From assembly GCF_030116705.1 (NCBI RefSeq), contig NZ_JAOTIK010000001.1, forward strand, positions 2,065,001 to 2,129,000: a DNA stretch of 64,000 nucleotides. Direction: 5' to 3'. The translations under genes and the position numbers were made by a program. This document shows, piece by piece, positions 63,067-64,000 of the stretch. The stretch is from Streptomyces sp. ML-6. Lineage in GTDB: Bacteria > Actinomycetota > Actinomycetes > Streptomycetales > Streptomycetaceae. The stretch's first letter is position 1, and each line of letters starts with the position of its first letter. The notes below the pieces were generated by a model. The model was not told where the DNA came from, did not search any database, and worked only from the letters and a program-made list of their open reading frames with translations.

Positions 63067-64000
63067 CTACTCGCGCGCGGCGGCCGTCGAGCTCATGTCC
63101 GGGTAGCGGGCCCCCGCCACCCGGCCCGCGATCGGCTCCAGCAGCGTCAGCTCCTCGTCCGTCAGCGTGAGCCGGGTGGCCGCCACGTTCTCCAGCAGCC
63201 GGCTGCTCCTGCGGGTGCCCGGGATCGGCACCACGGTCAGGCCGTGCACCCGGTCCCGCTGCTGCACCCAGGCGAGTGCCACCTGCGCGGCCGACGTGCC
63301 GCGCGCCGCCGCGATCTCGTGGACGGGCTCCAGCAGGGCGGCGTTCCTCCTCGCGTTGTCGCCGGTGAAGCGCGGCTGGTACGTACGGAAGTCCCCGGCC
63401 GACAGCTCCTCGGCCGCGTCCGTGAACGCCCCGGTGAGGAAGCCCCGGCCGAGCGGCGAGTACGGCACGAAGGTCACCCCGAGCTCGGCCGCGGCGGACA
63501 CGACGCTGATCTCGACGTCCCGGCTGAAGAGCGACCATTCGGACTGGACCGCAGCGATCGGGTGCACGGCGTACGCCTCGCGCAGCTCCGCCCCGGTGAC
63601 CTCGCTCAGCCCGAGCTGCTTGACCTTGCCCTGCCGCACCAGCTCGGCCATCGCTCCGACGGACTCGGCCAGCGGGACGGCCGGGTCGCGGCGGTGCATG
63701 TAGTAGAGGTCGATGACGTCGGTGTCCAGTCGGCGCAGGCTGTCCTCCACGGCCCGGCGGATGTACGCGGGGTCGTTGCGCACGCCCCGGTAGTGCGGGT
63801 CCTCGGGCTTCCGCTCGATGGCGAACTTCGTGGCGAGGGTGATCTCGTCCCGGTGCGCCCCGACGAACGGGGCGAGGAAGGTCTCGTTGGCGCCGTTGCC
63901 GTAGGTGTCGGCGGTGTCGAAGAGGGTGACACCCGCCGCCAGCGCCGTCTCCAGCGTCTCGCGGGCGGCCCGCTCGTCCGTGGCGCCGTAGAACTCGCTC
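63067..64000 (-). CDS. Aldo/keto reductase, C-terminal part (start lies beyond the window)
   Basis: About 311 codons of an NADPH-dependent aldo/keto reductase; the frame is still open at 64000. The first visible residues SEFYG lead to VTLFDTADTYGNGANE, holding the catalytic Asp and Tyr of the DTAxxYG motif. Next come TLATKFAIERK (catalytic Lys) and the DVIDLYYMHRRDP block with the catalytic His. NADP-binding is at VVPIPGTRRSSRLLENV near the C-terminus. Substrate unknown; the type is close to plant-like and AKR13-type reductases. Confidence 0.93.
   Translation of the reverse strand, partial: SEFYGATDERAARETLETALAAGVTLFDTADTYGNGANETFLAPFVGAHRDEITLATKFAIERKPEDPHYRGVRNDPAYIRRAVEDSLRRLDTDVIDLYYMHRRDPAVPLAESVGAMAELVRQGKVKQLGLSEVTGAELREAYAVHPIAAVQSEWSLFSRDVEISVVSAAAELGVTFVPYSPLGRGFLTGAFTDAAEELSAGDFRTYQPRFTGDNARRNAALLEPVHEIAAARGTSAAQVALAWVQQRDRVHGLTVVPIPGTRRSSRLLENVAATRLTLTDEELTLLEPIAGRVAGARYPDMSSTAAARE

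Overview
The sequence is very GC-rich with strongly GC-biased third codon positions, GTG and TTG starts, long perfect terminator hairpins and typical high-GC Gram-positive families (DUF1023, DUF3052, DUF4429, bL37, homodimeric AceE). This points to a Streptomyces chromosome. From memory, and not checked, the gene order from the B12-type ECF operon to terD/peroxiredoxin/DUF3052/aceE resembles the SCO232x-SCO237x part of the S. coelicolor core.

Layout. 1-4.8 kb: end of a ferredoxin/aldehyde dehydrogenase operon, a receptor-like Ser/Thr kinase with a hemopexin-like sensor, and an MBL-fold hydrolase. 5.0-11.2 kb: a cobalamin riboswitch followed by five overlapping genes (a secreted, membrane-anchored alpha/alpha-toroid protein, a SCO2322-type surface protein, EcfT, a double EcfA and an S component), read here as a vitamin B12 capture and uptake system. 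11.5-13.4 kb: secreted transglycosylase and secreted lipase. 13.6-16.4 kb: divergent fadA5-like thiolase and CYP125-like P450 around a KstR-like operator, as in mycobacterial cholesterol side-chain catabolism. 16.5-32.4 kb: transporters, a GT87-PAP2 fusion, an MFS pump fused to a winged helix, a secreted HNH nuclease and several small membrane proteins. 32.6 kb: the 24-codon ribosomal protein bL37.

33.0-35.0 kb: a decayed phage fragment (frameshifted gene plus an intact-looking endolysin) beside tRNA-Val(UAC). 35.2-39.2 kb: a DUF4097 lipoprotein, a coiled-coil membrane protein, DUF4383, a zinc-ribbon protein and an O-methyltransferase. 39.3-48.9 kb: a tellurium-resistance (Ter) type stress island: HAD phosphatase, a giant two-PRTase/TRSP/PELOTA fusion, CitE-like lyase, TerD with a proline-rich tail, TerA-like, TerC/DUF475 and two TerD paralogues. 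49-53.5 kb: peroxiredoxin, DUF3052 and aceE. 53.6-64 kb: I36 inhibitor-like protein, MFS pump with divergent TetR, two DUF1023 hydrolases flanking a DUF4429-SHOCT protein and a NarL-type two-component system, and a partial aldo/keto reductase.

The main systems worth following are the riboswitch-controlled B12 capture operon, the KstR-type thiolase/P450 pair, the Ter island with its fused nucleotide-chemistry enzyme, and the hemopexin-sensor kinase. Short tandem and hexanucleotide repeats are unusually common, both between genes and inside linkers and tails of otherwise conserved proteins.
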